A stretch of DNA of 16,412 nt from Parvularculaceae bacterium (GCA_004213235.1 SHAI01000026.1:1-16412), one strand, 5' to 3'; shown: positions 7,080 through 16,185, numbered from the stretch's first letter. Notes: a model not told the origin generated them from the sequence alone. Numbers and translations: made by a program.

Positions 7080-9734
7080 ATGACCGCTCTTAAAGATATT
7101 CGTCAGGGCTTTTTGGATTTTTATGCCGGGCGCGGCCACACTATTCAGCCATCGGCACCGCTTGTGCCGCAAAATGACCCGACTTTGCTGTTTGTGAATG
7201 CGGGCATGGTCCCGTTCAAAAATGTTTTCACCGGTGCGGAGACCCGCGATTATGTCCGTGCGACCACGTCGCAAAAATGTCTGCGGGCCGGCGGTAAACA
7301 CAATGATCTTGATAATGTCGGCTACACAGCGCGCCACCACACATTTTTTGAAATGTTGGGGAATTTTTCGTTCGGCGATTATTTCAAGGAAGAAGCGATT
7401 GACGCTGCATGGACGCTGGTAACGAAAGAATTCGGTCTTCCTGCGGATAAACTCCTCGTCACCGTATATCATACGGATGATGTTGCCGCGGATTTATGGG
7501 CGCGGATTGCCGGTTTGCCTGAGGAGAGAATTATTCGTATCGCAACCAGTGATAATTTCTGGTCGATGGGCGATACAGGGCCATGTGGTCCGTGTTCTGA
7601 GATATTCTATGACCATGGTCCGAGCGTTGCGGGTGGTCCGCCTGGTTCGCCAGATGAAGACGGGGACAGGTTCATCGAAATCTGGAATCTCGTTTTCATG
7701 CAGTATGAGCAGCTGGCCAATGGCGATCGGATAGATTTGCCAAAGCCGTCGATTGACACTGGCATGGGGCTGGAGCGGATGGCGGCTGTGTTGCAAGGGG
7801 TTCACAGCAATTACGAGGTAGACCTCTTTCAGAGGATCATTAGCGCTTCGGTTGAGTTCACCGGTCGGTCGGCCAGCGGCGATAATGCGCCGGCACACCG
7901 CGTGATTGCCGATCATTTGCGCGCGTCATGTTTCCTGATTGCGGATGGGGTAACGCCCTCGAACGAGGGGCGCGGATATGTATTGCGCCGCATCATGCGC
8001 CGGGCCATGCGCTATGCCCATAGCCTTGGCGCAAGCGATCCGTTGATGACACGCCTGGCACCAGTTTTGATCAGTGAAATGGGCGAAGCCTTCCCGGAAC
8101 TGGGCCGCGCAAATGCATTGATTGAAGAAACGTTGAAGACGGAGGAATTGAAATTCCGTGATCTGTTGACCCGTGGCATTGGCCTTCTGGATGCTGAACT
8201 TGCGCGCCTCGATGACGGTGCGGCATTGCCCGGTGAAACGGCGTTCAAACTATATGACACATATGGTTTCCCGCTGGATTTGACGCAGGATGCGATGCGC
8301 CGGCTTGGGCGAGATGTTGATGTCGCTGGTTTTGAGACCGCCATGGCCGGGCAGAAAGCCGCGGCGCGCGCCGCCTGGGCTGGTTCTGGCGATTCGGCTG
8401 ATGAAAAAATATGGTTTGAAATCCGCGAGGAAACGGGGGCTACTGAGTTTCTTGGGTATCAAGGCACAGATGTTGAAGGTGTTTTGCAGGCCATCGTGCG
8501 CGACGGTGCGCGGGTTGATAGCGCAAAAGCGGGCGATGAAATTGAATTGATTTTCAACCAGACGTCGTTCTACGCCGAATCGGGCGGACAGATTGGCGAT
8601 GCCGGTCGCATCATCGGCGCGGATGGATGTCATATCGACGTGCGCGATGTGAAAAAACGTGGCGACACACTCCATGGTCATATTGGCAGATTGGTGGCGG
8701 GCGAAATCAAGGAAGGTGACGTCCTGCGCCTTGTCGTCGATGAAACGCGCCGATCCGCGATACGCGCCAATCACTCCGCGACCCATCTGGTCCACCGGGC
8801 ATTGCGCGATGTTTTGGGGGAGCATGTGGCACAAAAGGGGTCCCTTGTCGGGGCTGAGCGCATGCGTTTTGACTTTTCTCATAATGCGCCCATGTCCCGG
8901 TCGGAAATCGAGGACGTTGAGGCGCGAGTGAACACTGTAATTCGTCAGAATACGTCCGTTGAAACGCGGTTGATGTCATATGACGCGGCGATTGATGCCG
9001 GTGCGATGGCGTTGTTCGGCGAGAAATATGGTGAAGACGTCCGTGTGCTTACAATGGGCGATGATCCCGAACACGCGGGCAAGGCATACTCTGTTGAATT
9101 ATGCGGCGGCACCCATGTGGCACGACTGGGCGACATTGCGCTTTTCAAGATCGTTTCTGAAGGGGGGGTATCTGCCGGCGTGCGCCGTATTGAGGTGATG
9201 ACCGCACAGGGTGCGCGCTCATATTTCGAGGGGCAGGATGATCTCCTGCGGCGCTCTGCGGATGCGTTGAAAACGACGCCTGGGGAATTGCCTGCGCGTT
9301 TGTCCGCTCTGGTGGCGGAACGCAAAAAGCTTGAGCGCGAGCTCGCTGAGGCGCGTAAACAATTGGCACTTGGTGGCGGCAGCGCGAGCCCGGCAGATGA
9401 TGTCCAGGAAATTGCTGGCGTGAAGTATATCGGTAAAGTGGTGCAGGGCGTTGCGCCAAAGGACCTGCGTGCACTCGTCGATCAGGCAAAAGAGCGGATG
9501 GGATCAGGCGTTGCGGCGTTTATCAGCGTTAATGATGGCAAAGCGGCGCTCACTGTTGGGGTAACGGACGATCTGAAAGATCGTCTGTCTGCGGTTGATC
9601 TTGTTCGAGCGGGCTCGCCTTCAATTGGCGGTAAGGGGGGCGGGGGACGCCCCGACATGGCGCAAGCGGGCGGCCCGGACGGGTCCGCGGCCGCAGCTGC
9701 GCTTGAAGCAATTTCCGGTGCCATTTCTGGCTGA
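7080..9734 (+). CDS. alaS: Alanyl-tRNA synthetase
   Basis: Full-length AlaS, 884 residues, which charges tRNA-Ala in the cytoplasm and hydrolyses mischarged Ser- or Gly-tRNA-Ala. The class II catalytic domain is N-terminal, with the standard opening ([30 protein letters not shown]) and motif 2 around [18 protein letters not shown]. The editing domain keeps its metal ligands: His565 and His569 (HSATH) and Cys675 and His679 (CGGTH). A coiled segment and the glycine-rich C-Ala domain ([17 protein letters not shown]) close the protein. The ATG at 7080 gives the conserved N-terminus, though the upstream ribosome site (ACGAG) is weak. It lies 447 bases after recA, is separately terminated from it, and converges with the next gene 28 bases on. 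No unusual residue was seen. Confidence 0.99.
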   Translation: MTALKDIRQGFLDFYAGRGHTIQPSAPLVPQNDPTLLFVNAGMVPFKNVFTGAETRDYVRATTSQKCLRAGGKHNDLDNVGYTARHHTFFEMLGNFSFGDYFKEEAIDAAWTLVTKEFGLPADKLLVTVYHTDDVAADLWARIAGLPEERIIRIATSDNFWSMGDTGPCGPCSEIFYDHGPSVAGGPPGSPDEDGDRFIEIWNLVFMQYEQLANGDRIDLPKPSIDTGMGLERMAAVLQGVHSNYEVDLFQRIISASVEFTGRSASGDNAPAHRVIADHLRASCFLIADGVTPSNEGRGYVLRRIMRRAMRYAHSLGASDPLMTRLAPVLISEMGEAFPELGRANALIEETLKTEELKFRDLLTRGIGLLDAELARLDDGAALPGETAFKLYDTYGFPLDLTQDAMRRLGRDVDVAGFETAMAGQKAAARAAWAGSGDSADEKIWFEIREETGATEFLGYQGTDVEGVLQAIVRDGARVDSAKAGDEIELIFNQTSFYAESGGQIGDAGRIIGADGCHIDVRDVKKRGDTLHGHIGRLVAGEIKEGDVLRLVVDETRRSAIRANHSATHLVHRALRDVLGEHVAQKGSLVGAERMRFDFSHNAPMSRSEIEDVEARVNTVIRQNTSVETRLMSYDAAIDAGAMALFGEKYGEDVRVLTMGDDPEHAGKAYSVELCGGTHVARLGDIALFKIVSEGGVSAGVRRIEVMTAQGARSYFEGQDDLLRRSADALKTTPGELPARLSALVAERKKLERELAEARKQLALGGGSASPADDVQEIAGVKYIGKVVQGVAPKDLRALVDQAKERMGSGVAAFISVNDGKAALTVGVTDDLKDRLSAVDLVRAGSPSIGGKGGGGRPDMAQAGGPDGSAAAAALEAISGAISG

Positions 9735-9762
9735 TCTATGAAGGCCGGGGTTCGGGGTCGGT

Positions 9763-10422
9763 TTAATTGAACCGAACACTGCCCCCTGATGATGTCTCGC
9801 TAGACCGGGTCTCCGGGTCGCCATAGACTCTCACCGAAGCGCCGGATGATGCTTCCGCGTCAGCTTCTTCATTCGCATAAATGCGCGCGGAACTGCCGGA
9901 GGATGCGTCGGCACTGGCCGTGCGACATTTGAATTCCTCACCGCGAATGTTTGCCCCGCTTGAAACATCGACCCTCAAACCGTCGCAGACACCAGAAATC
10001 GTCAGGCTGCCGCCGCTCGATGCATCAAGACGAAAGTCGCCGGCATCAATGCCTTTTGCGTTGACGCCCGCACCCGATGAGACGGAAAGTGCGCTGAGGC
10101 GCGGCGCTGTAATTGTTGCCGTAATTTTCCCTGGAAATCCCAAAACAACGCGGCCTGTCCGCCGCCCCACGCGGAGTTCACCATCCTTGACGTGAACATG
10201 AGCGCGTTTCAGGCTTTTTTCGCTACCCTCGAGCACGACGGAAAAGTCTTCAGCGATGCTGATCTTAGCTGAGATGCCAGCTGACACATGAACAGCCTTA
10301 AAGTCCTTGAGGTCGAAATCTCGCGTTTCCGCGCTAGCAGTACTTGCGACAAACAAGGCCAGCAGGGATGCGCTCGTCCGCGTTAAGTTACGGGCTAGGG
10401 CGGAATTTTTTTGCATCGTCAT
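9763..10422 (-). CDS. Secreted head GIN domain (DUF2807) protein
   Basis: A 219-residue exported protein. Residues 1-31 form a signal peptide (basic start, LLALFVASTASA, cleavage likely before ETRDF). The remainder matches the putative auto-transporter adhesin, head GIN domain family (DUF2807), which folds as a right-handed beta-helix. The sequence shows the ladder: an SSG tripeptide recurs six times every 18-20 residues (SSGAG, SSGGS, SSGAN, SSGSS, SSGAS, SSGGS), one per turn. Two cysteines fall in the middle turns. The first of two nearby ATGs (10422) is preferred, as GAGAG lies seven bases upstream. Biochemical function is unknown for the family; an envelope or surface role is inferred. 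It sits between alaS and icd without functional linkage to either. Confidence 0.85.
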   Translation of the reverse strand: MTMQKNSALARNLTRTSASLLALFVASTASAETRDFDLKDFKAVHVSAGISAKISIAEDFSVVLEGSEKSLKRAHVHVKDGELRVGRRTGRVVLGFPGKITATITAPRLSALSVSSGAGVNAKGIDAGDFRLDASSGGSLTISGVCDGLRVDVSSGANIRGEEFKCRTASADASSGSSARIYANEEADAEASSGASVRVYGDPETRSSETSSGGSVRFN

Positions 10423-10581
10423 ATGGTCGCTCTCGATATTTTCCGAGCCTGTTAAAGCCGAACGCGGACATCACGCACAAGCGATATGCGATGAACTGAA
10501 TGGACGCGCGCGATGAAACGTTCATAAGGCGACGCGATTGACCAGCCCCTGACCGACCGCATCGCCAATTTTAGGGTCAGC

Positions 10582-11796
10582 TTAAGCGCCGAGCGCTTCG
10601 CGGAAATGCTCGTCGACCTTGTCGATGAAGCCGCTTGTTGTCAGCCATTTTTGTTCCGCACCGATGAGCAGCGCCAGGTCCTTCGTCATGAAGCCTTTTT
10701 CGACGGTGGAGATGATCGTCTTTTCCAGGGTCTCGGCGAAGTTCACGAGATCCTGATTGCCATCCATTTTGCCGCGATAGGAAAGGCCGCGCGTCCATGC
10801 GTAGATCGATGCGATGGAGTTGGTAGAGGTGTCTTCGCCTTTTTCATGCTGGCGGAAATGGCGTGTTACGGTGCCATGGGCGGCCTCTGCCTCGACTGTT
10901 TTGCCATCTGGCGTCATCAGCACTGATGTCATGAGGCCAAGTGAGCCAAAGCCCTGGGCGACGGTGTCAGACTGTACGTCCCCGTCATAATTCTTACATG
11001 CCCAGACATAACCGCCGGACCATTTCATACAGGCGGCAACCATATCGTCGATCAGGCGGTGCTCGTATGAGCCGCCATATTCGGCGAATTTGTCCTTGAA
11101 TTCCGTCTCATAAACATCAGCGAAGATATCTTTGAAGCGTCCATCATATTTTTTCATGATGGTATTTTTGGTGGACAGATAGACCGGATATTTCCGTTGC
11201 AAGCCATAGTTAAAACACGCGCGGGCGAAATCGCGGATTGAAGAGTCGAGATTGTACATGCCCATATAAATGCCGCTCGACGGGGAGTCATAGACTTCGT
11301 GTTCGATGACGTCGCCATCTTCGCCTTCCCATTTCAAGGAGAGTTTACCCTTGCCCGGGAAGAGCATATCCGTTGCGCGATACTGGTCACCAAATGCGTG
11401 ACGGCCGATGATGATCGGCTGGGTCCATCCGGGCACGAGGCGCGGCACGTTCGAGATGATAATCGGCTCACGGAAAACAACGCCGCCGAGAATGTTGCGG
11501 ATGGTGCCGTTCGGCGATTTCCACATTTTCTTCAGGCCAAATTCCTCAACGCGGGCTTCATCCGGCGTGATGGTCGCGCACTTAACGGCAACGCCATACT
11601 TCTTCGTCGCTTCTGCGGCGTCGATGGTGATTTGATCGTCGGTAGCATCGCGGCTTTCCATGCCGAGATCGAAATATTTCAGATCAATATCGAGATAGGG
11701 ATGAATAAATTTCTCCTTGATCATCTGCCAGATGATCCGGGTCATTTCGTCCCCATCCATTTCTACGATGGGGTTGTCGACTTTGATCTTGCTCAT
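10582..11796 (-). CDS. icd: NADP-dependent isocitrate dehydrogenase
   Basis: A 404-residue isocitrate dehydrogenase that oxidatively decarboxylates isocitrate to 2-oxoglutarate in the TCA cycle. It belongs to the eukaryote-like, homodimeric NADP subfamily common in alphaproteobacteria, not the E. coli type. Substrate residues match the numbering of human cytosolic IDH1: Ser94, Arg100, Arg109, Arg132 and Tyr139. The catalytic lysine is in [13 protein letters not shown] (Lys210), and metal-binding aspartates lie in [11 protein letters not shown]. The start ([17 protein letters not shown]) is canonical, with an AAGG/AGG ribosome site just upstream. It is transcribed alone, divergently from trmJ, with a candidate promoter about 120-150 bases upstream. 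Confidence 0.98.
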   Translation of the reverse strand: MSKIKVDNPIVEMDGDEMTRIIWQMIKEKFIHPYLDIDLKYFDLGMESRDATDDQITIDAAEATKKYGVAVKCATITPDEARVEEFGLKKMWKSPNGTIRNILGGVVFREPIIISNVPRLVPGWTQPIIIGRHAFGDQYRATDMLFPGKGKLSLKWEGEDGDVIEHEVYDSPSSGIYMGMYNLDSSIRDFARACFNYGLQRKYPVYLSTKNTIMKKYDGRFKDIFADVYETEFKDKFAEYGGSYEHRLIDDMVAACMKWSGGYVWACKNYDGDVQSDTVAQGFGSLGLMTSVLMTPDGKTVEAEAAHGTVTRHFRQHEKGEDTSTNSIASIYAWTRGLSYRGKMDGNQDLVNFAETLEKTIISTVEKGFMTKDLALLIGAEQKWLTTSGFIDKVDEHFREALGA

Positions 11797-11917
11797 GGGG
11801 CCTGCCTTCGTGACTTAAAACGTGTGTGCGTTTGATGTTTGAGTGTGCATCTGGTCTGCGTTGCTGCCTGCCATTTAAGGCTCGCGCGAACCGGGTTTTG
11901 TAGCGACATATAACGTG

Positions 11918-11946
11918 CCTATAGCAATGATGCCTTGCTCTAGCAA
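11918..11946 (-). promoter_or_regulatory. Candidate sigma-70-like promoter for icd
   Basis: On the minus strand TTGCTA (-35, 11941-11946) and TATAGG (-10, 11918-11923) are separated by exactly 17 bases; each matches four of six consensus positions. It would give a leader of roughly 110 bases. No transcript evidence is available. Confidence 0.4.
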
Positions 11947-12062
11947 AGGTGGTTTGCTGCTTTGTTTGGCTATTGTGGATATTCTCCTGCGATCGCGTTG
12001 CTTGACCTGCTGGGTTGGCGGCGCCAAACCGCTTTGCGACGCAACCCGATGACAAAACCAGC

Positions 12063-12845
12063 ATGATTGATGAACCTCCTCGCCGTGGTGGATTGGCTGA
12101 GCTGGCACCTGCGCCGGCGGTTATTCTCGTGCGACCGCAAATGGGCGAGAATATAGGCGCAACCGCGCGGGCCATGCTGAATTTTGGACTCGCCGAGTTG
12201 CGCCTTGTTGCACCGCGAGATGGATGGCCGAATCCAGCGGCGGAGGCAATGGCGTCCGGCGCAGTAGCAGTGTTGGAGGGTGCGAAGGTTTTTGCCACCG
12301 TTGAGGATGCTCTTGCGGACATCCAGTTTGCCCTGGCGACAACGGCGCGCCCGCGGGAAATGCGCTTGCCTGTTGTCTCGCCCGAAATCGCGGCGGCGGA
12401 CATGGCTGCGCGAACCGATCAGGCGCAACGATGTGCGTTCCTTTTTGGCGCGGAACGCAGTGGCTTGGAAAACGACGAAATTCTAAAGACGGATGGCATC
12501 ATCTCCATCCCCGTTAATCCCGCTTTTGCTTCCCTCAACCTGGCGCAGGCGGTGCTTGTTGTCGGGTATGAATGGTCAAGGCACCACGCGGCCCAATCAA
12601 AGAACATAGATGACGCGACGCCAGCACCCGCGCCGAAGTCCGACTTTCAGAATTTGATGGCCCAACTGTTTTCCGAACTGGACGATGCAGGTTATTTCTT
12701 TCCGCCAGAAAAACGCACAGTGAAGGAACGCAACCTCACCGTCGCATTGGCCCGGGCGGGGCTTACGGAAGGCGAAGTTCGCACCTGGCGCGGTGTGATC
12801 AAGGCGCTTGCCAGCAAAGGGCGTAACAACGAAAGGGCGCGATAA
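12063..12845 (+). CDS. trmJ: TrmJ-type tRNA 2'-O-methyltransferase (SPOUT family)
   Basis: A SpoU/TrmH-superfamily methyltransferase, most like TrmJ, which 2'-O-methylates nucleotide 32 in the tRNA anticodon loop using S-adenosylmethionine. The knotted SPOUT motifs are present in order: NIGATARAMLNFG (motif 1, with the Asn and Arg), FLFGAERSGLENDE (motif 2) and IPVNPAFASLNLAQAV (motif 3). A C-terminal helical extension (MAQLFSELDDAGYF... RTWRGVIKAL) is typical of TrmJ. I prefer the ATG at 12063 (260 residues). An in-frame TTG at 12015 would add 16 residues; neither has a clear ribosome site. The stop overlaps the next start by one base (TAATG), so the two genes are translationally coupled. 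TrmH-like relatives cannot be excluded, but the C-terminal part favours TrmJ. Confidence 0.88.
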   Translation: MIDEPPRRGGLAELAPAPAVILVRPQMGENIGATARAMLNFGLAELRLVAPRDGWPNPAAEAMASGAVAVLEGAKVFATVEDALADIQFALATTARPREMRLPVVSPEIAAADMAARTDQAQRCAFLFGAERSGLENDEILKTDGIISIPVNPAFASLNLAQAVLVVGYEWSRHHAAQSKNIDDATPAPAPKSDFQNLMAQLFSELDDAGYFFPPEKRTVKERNLTVALARAGLTEGEVRTWRGVIKALASKGRNNERAR

Positions 12846-13600
12846 TGCAAAACCCTGAAAAGCATGATGTCGCAACTCTGGCCGACGCAGGGGCACTCTC
12901 TACCCATCGATTTAAATACTACGACTTTGCAATGGCCGCGTTCGTTGCGATCTTGATCTGCTCAAATCTCATTGGTGCGGCGAAACTCGTACAATTCTTT
13001 GAATTGAATATTTTTGGGTGGAATGCGGGCGTTTTCGGCGCGGGGATATTGTTCTTTCCGCTTTCCTACGTACTCGGCGATGTGCTGACGGAGATATATG
13101 GTTATGCACGTGCACGCCGTGTCGTCTGGGCGGGGTTCGCGGCGGTTTTGTTCATGGCCTTTATGTCCTGGGTGGTCGTGGCAATGCCGCCAGCGCCTGG
13201 TTGGGATGGTCAATCCGCCTACGAACAGGTTTTTGGTTTAACGCCGCGCATTGTGCTGGCGTCAATCGCCGCATTTTGGGCAGGCGAGCTGTCAAACGCA
13301 TTTGTGATGGCGCGCATGAAGGTCATGTCCGGCGGGAAGCATCTTTGGCAACGCACAATCGGGTCAACAATAGTCGGCCAGGGTGTTGATAGCCTGATTT
13401 TCTATCCTGTTGCGTTTTTGGGCATCTGGACCCCCTCGCAGGTGGTCACTGTGTTGATCACCAATTATCTTTTAAAGGTGTTGTGGGAGGTGGTTCTAAC
13501 GCCGGTAACCTATCGGCTTGTCGCATTCTTGAAGCGGGCCGAAGGGGTCGACGTCTATGATCGCGACACTGATTTCACGCCGTTTTCCGTGAAATCATAG
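12845..13600 (+). CDS. yhhQ: Queuosine precursor transporter, YhhQ/VUT family
   Basis: A 251-residue integral inner-membrane protein of the YhhQ (DUF165, VUT) family, which imports queuosine precursors (preQ0/preQ1) used to modify tRNA wobble position 34. About six hydrophobic segments are visible, starting at YYDFAMAAFVAILICSNL. Family signatures include ILFFPLSYVLGDVLTEIYGY with the acidic DVLTE, and RTIGSTIVGQGVDSLIFYPV. The start codon overlaps the trmJ stop, with AAAGGG seven bases upstream inside trmJ. This pairs an anticodon-loop methylase with a supplier for anticodon modification; joint regulation is inferred. A strong terminator follows. No queuosine synthesis gene is in the window, so whether the cell salvages or makes preQ cannot be judged. 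Confidence 0.93.
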   Translation: MQNPEKHDVATLADAGALSTHRFKYYDFAMAAFVAILICSNLIGAAKLVQFFELNIFGWNAGVFGAGILFFPLSYVLGDVLTEIYGYARARRVVWAGFAAVLFMAFMSWVVVAMPPAPGWDGQSAYEQVFGLTPRIVLASIAAFWAGELSNAFVMARMKVMSGGKHLWQRTIGSTIVGQGVDSLIFYPVAFLGIWTPSQVVTVLITNYLLKVLWEVVLTPVTYRLVAFLKRAEGVDVYDRDTDFTPFSVKS

Positions 13601-13614
13601 GGCATACATGGGGT

Positions 13615-13663
13615 TTTGCCCGGTTTCTAACCGGTTTTTTGCCCGATTTTCTTTGCCCGATTT
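13615..13663 (+). repeat. Three copies of TTTGCCCGRTTT around the terminator
   Basis: Copies lie at 13615-13626 (with GG), 13638-13649 and 13652-13663; the last two are 14 bases apart and identical over 13 bases. Two copies flank the terminator hairpin and end in T-runs, so the repeat may supply back-up termination or be a slippage product. Confidence 0.75.
13620..13640 (+). terminator. Rho-independent terminator after yhhQ
   Basis: CCGGTT (13620-13625), loop TCT, AACCGG (13629-13634), then six Ts. It lies 20 bases after the yhhQ stop and separates the trmJ-yhhQ pair from the malic enzyme gene. Confidence 0.85.
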
Positions 13664-13762
13664 TTTTTGTTCGAGTGTGGCCTATGGGGTGCGGCTGTTT
13701 TGCTTGGTGTCGCCTAAGCTAGCCGCGGTAGATTCGTTTTTTGGGGTAATCGAAGGCACCAG

Positions 13763-15121
13763 ATGATGTTAGGCCGTTTTTTTCGCTCAAAGTCCAAAAC
13801 AATAGCTGCCTATGGTGCGACCTATCAGCGCCGGTTGGAAGAAAAGGCCGCTGCGGCGCGCACAATCTACGATGATGCGCGGGACTATCATCGCGCACAC
13901 CCACCGGGAAAAATGGCGACGATACCGACAAAGCCATTGGCTTCGCCAGCGGATTTGGCGCTGGCATATTCGCCAGGTGTTGCAGGTCCCTGCCGGGAAA
14001 TTGCCGTAACCCCCGGTGCTGCGCGCGACCTCACCGCGAAGGGGTCAACGGTTGCGGTTATTTCAAACGGCACGGCGGTGTTGGGGCTAGGCGATATCGG
14101 TGCGCTGGCGGCCAAGCCGGTTATGGAAGGCAAGTCGGCCCTGTTCCATAAATTTGCGGGCCTGAATTCAGTTGATCTGTGTATTAATGAAAGCGACCCG
14201 GAAAAGCTTGCGGAGATGATCATCGCACTGGAGCCGAGTTTTGGCGGGGTGAATCTTGAAGATATCAAAGCGCCGGATTGCTTTACCGTGGAAGAAATAT
14301 GCCGTAGTCGGATGAAAATCCCGGTATTCCATGATGACCAGCACGGCACGGCGGTTGTGGTTTTGGCGGCCTTGCAAAATGCGCTTGAGCTGACCGGACG
14401 CAGTTTGGCCGATGCAAGGATCGTGACGTCCGGGGCCGGGGCGGCGGCGCTTGCCTGTGTTGAGCTTCTCTTGAGTGCAGGCGCAAGGTTGGACAATATC
14501 ATTCTAACAGACCGCGATGGTGTTGTTTATCGGGGGCGCCGCAAGGCAATGGACCCGCGCAAGGCGCGTTTGGCCTCGACAACAAGGGGTAGAAACCTCG
14601 CGGATGTAATCAAAGGTGCAGATGTTTTTCTAGGCTTATCCGTGGGCGGAGTTCTCGCGCCGGCCATGGTTGAGACTATGGCGGCAAAACCAATTATTTT
14701 TGCATTGGCTAATCCAGACCCTGAAATCTGGCCGGAAGATGCCCGCGAGATTGCCCCGGAGGCAGTAATCGCAACCGGCCGGTCTGATTATCCAAACCAG
14801 GTGAACAATGTTCTGTGCTACCCGTTTTTGTTCCGTGGTGCCCTTGATTGTGGGGCAGTCGAAATTACCGAAGGCATGAAACTTGCCGCGGCCTCGGCAA
14901 TTGGCGAAATGGCACGCAGGCCATCAGACCCTGCGGTCCGTGCGTTTTATTCAGACGAGACCCTTGAATTTGGCGGGCAGTATATCTTGCCCAAACCCTT
15001 TGACCCGCGTTTGTTGCCTGCCGTTGCGTCAGCTGTTGCTGATGCTGGAGCCCGCGAGGGCGTTGCGGCCAGACCTATCGCAGACCTTGACGAATATAGA
15101 CGCGAATTGGCGGAAAGATAG
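13763..15121 (+). CDS. Malic enzyme, MaeB type, single-domain
   Basis: A 452-residue malic enzyme, which oxidatively decarboxylates malate to pyruvate with NAD(P)+. It follows the MaeB catalytic domain: HPPGKMATIPTKPLASPADLALAYSPGVAGP (catalytic Tyr69), GKSALFHKFAG (catalytic Lys124), metal ligands in NLEDIKAPDCF and FHDDQHGTAVVV, and the dinucleotide loop TSGAGAAALA. The protein stops after RPIADLDEYRRELAER, where longer MaeB enzymes continue into a phosphotransacetylase-like domain of about 300 residues; that domain is absent and not found downstream. About 35 polar and basic residues precede the domain, more than usual. GAAGG six bases upstream supports the ATG at 13763. Cofactor preference cannot be read from sequence. 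It stands alone, convergent with mlaA 19 bases on. Confidence 0.93.
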   Translation: MMLGRFFRSKSKTIAAYGATYQRRLEEKAAAARTIYDDARDYHRAHPPGKMATIPTKPLASPADLALAYSPGVAGPCREIAVTPGAARDLTAKGSTVAVISNGTAVLGLGDIGALAAKPVMEGKSALFHKFAGLNSVDLCINESDPEKLAEMIIALEPSFGGVNLEDIKAPDCFTVEEICRSRMKIPVFHDDQHGTAVVVLAALQNALELTGRSLADARIVTSGAGAAALACVELLLSAGARLDNIILTDRDGVVYRGRRKAMDPRKARLASTTRGRNLADVIKGADVFLGLSVGGVLAPAMVETMAAKPIIFALANPDPEIWPEDAREIAPEAVIATGRSDYPNQVNNVLCYPFLFRGALDCGAVEITEGMKLAAASAIGEMARRPSDPAVRAFYSDETLEFGGQYILPKPFDPRLLPAVASAVADAGAREGVAARPIADLDEYRRELAER

Positions 15122-15140
15122 AAAGTCCTTGCACGAACGG

Positions 15141-15995
15141 CTATTCAATTTCGTCCAATTCCTCCAGCTCGTCGAATTCATCGCCAATATCAGGCAAGCC
15201 AATCAGGTCGGTTTGCCCATTCAGGATCTGCCGCTGACGTGACTGCAGATAGAAACTGCGAAACGACGCGTAGTAGTCCAGTGAATTTTCCCGCATTTCT
15301 GCGAGGGGTTCTATAAATGCTTCGCGTGCTGATATCCCGCCAACACCGGCGCGGGTCAGCCGACCAATATTGGCGGGCGGCGTGCGTATATGAAACAGGG
15401 GATCGAGAAAAACTTGCGCGCCATTTCCAATTGTGTCGCGCGCTGTGCTTGGCCCAATGAGTGGCAGGAACAGATACGGCCCTGAATCTACCCCCCACAC
15501 GGCCAGGGTTTGTCCAAAATCCTCCCGATGCGCTTTGTGGCCTAAAAGGGCAGCTGGATCGGCGAATCCGCCAGCACCAATTGTCGAATTAATCATGAAG
15601 CGCGCCGCGGTTTTCCCCGCGCGACTGAATTCCCCTTGCAGAAGGTCGTTCAACAACACGCCGGGCGTCCTCAAATTTGCCAAAAACCGCCTTATGCCGC
15701 GACGCCCACGCTTGGGCGTCACCGCGCGATATCCAAGGGAAATCGGCACAAGCACGGTGTCATCGAGGAGCGTTTGCGCTGAGAACATTGCCCGATTGAA
15801 CCCCTCCCAGGGGTCACGTGCGGCGTCCGGGCCGCTGGCCTTGATCGCATCTTCCAAACGGTCTGCATTGATGCTCTCGCCAGCTTGCTCCGATGGGCCC
15901 TGTTGGGCGGTTGCCGTCCCGGATAGCAAAATTGCGATGAGTACCGCCAAGCGAAATTTGGAAGCCATACCCGATAAGTTGGAAATCTGCGTCAT
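15141..15995 (-). CDS. mlaA: MlaA (VacJ) family phospholipid transport protein
   Basis: A 284-residue MlaA/VacJ protein, the outer-membrane component of the Mla pathway that removes misplaced phospholipid from the outer leaflet and passes it to MlaC. Signatures: RDPWEGFNRAMFSAQTLLDD, RGIRRFLANLRTPGVLLNDLLQGEF, ARFMINSTIGAGGFADPA and DFGQTLAVWGVDSGPYLFLPLIGPS. The N-terminus has a signal peptide ending LLSGTATAQQ. The classic lipobox Cys is missing (LSGT instead of LSGC) and the protein contains no cysteine, so it should be cleaved by signal peptidase I and not lipidated. The C-terminus is acidic (DEFDELEELDEIE). The start is uncertain: ATG 15995 or ATG 15968, neither with a good ribosome site. 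No other mla gene is nearby. It is divergent from the ArsR regulator. Confidence 0.93.
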   Translation of the reverse strand: MTQISNLSGMASKFRLAVLIAILLSGTATAQQGPSEQAGESINADRLEDAIKASGPDAARDPWEGFNRAMFSAQTLLDDTVLVPISLGYRAVTPKRGRRGIRRFLANLRTPGVLLNDLLQGEFSRAGKTAARFMINSTIGAGGFADPAALLGHKAHREDFGQTLAVWGVDSGPYLFLPLIGPSTARDTIGNGAQVFLDPLFHIRTPPANIGRLTRAGVGGISAREAFIEPLAEMRENSLDYYASFRSFYLQSRQRQILNGQTDLIGLPDIGDEFDELEELDEIE

Positions 15996-16123
15996 TAGAT
16001 TTTCATCTTCTATTTGTTCCGATGCGGATACCGTCCAGCATTCCTGTCATTCCTACGCCGTTTGTGCAGCTGGGAGAAGCCTTGACGGTGTAAACAAATG
16101 AATTTGCATCTGCCGCGCATGCG

Positions 16124-16144
16124 ATATAAGGATATTTATATATC
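16124..16144. promoter_or_regulatory. AT-rich inverted repeat, candidate ArsR-family operator
   Basis: ATATAA (16124-16129) and TTATAT (16136-16141) form an inverted repeat with a 6-base centre; an overlapping pair GATATA (16123-16128) and TATATC (16139-16144) is also inverted. It lies about 40 bases upstream of the regulator start in the mlaA-arsR divergent region. AT-rich dyads of this size are typical ArsR-family targets, so autoregulation is plausible but inferred. Confidence 0.45.
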
Positions 16145-16185
16145 TATCGCGTTATTATGTGGGATGTCAGCATAGGGCTATTGAA

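Noticed and set aside
6731..7081. 116-codon minus-strand frame between recA and alaS
   Set aside because: Its start codon is the reverse of the alaS start, the ribosome site is weak, and the product is not recognisable. It is noted in the gap entry only.
8250..8882. 210-codon minus-strand frame inside alaS
   Set aside because: It lies antisense to conserved AlaS catalytic and editing sequence; GC-rich third positions explain the long open frame.
9758..9775. Hairpin TCGGTT/AACCGA between alaS and the DUF2807 gene
   Set aside because: The stem is six bases, overlaps the DUF2807 stop codon and has no T-run on either strand, so it is not a convincing terminator.
10549..10581. Inverted CTGACC/GGTCAG downstream of icd
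   Set aside because: The loop is long and no T-run follows; six-base inverted pairs of this kind arise easily by chance.
11299..11835. 178-codon plus-strand frame antisense to icd
   Set aside because: It is fully antisense to the conserved isocitrate dehydrogenase and resembles no protein I know.
12015..12062. TTG start for trmJ, 16 codons upstream
   Set aside because: It has no ribosome site and the added residues match no conserved part of the family. The ATG at 12063 is preferred, though not proven.
15433..16101. 222-codon plus-strand frame antisense to mlaA
   Set aside because: It covers the MlaA gene in reverse and its composition is typical of a shadow frame.
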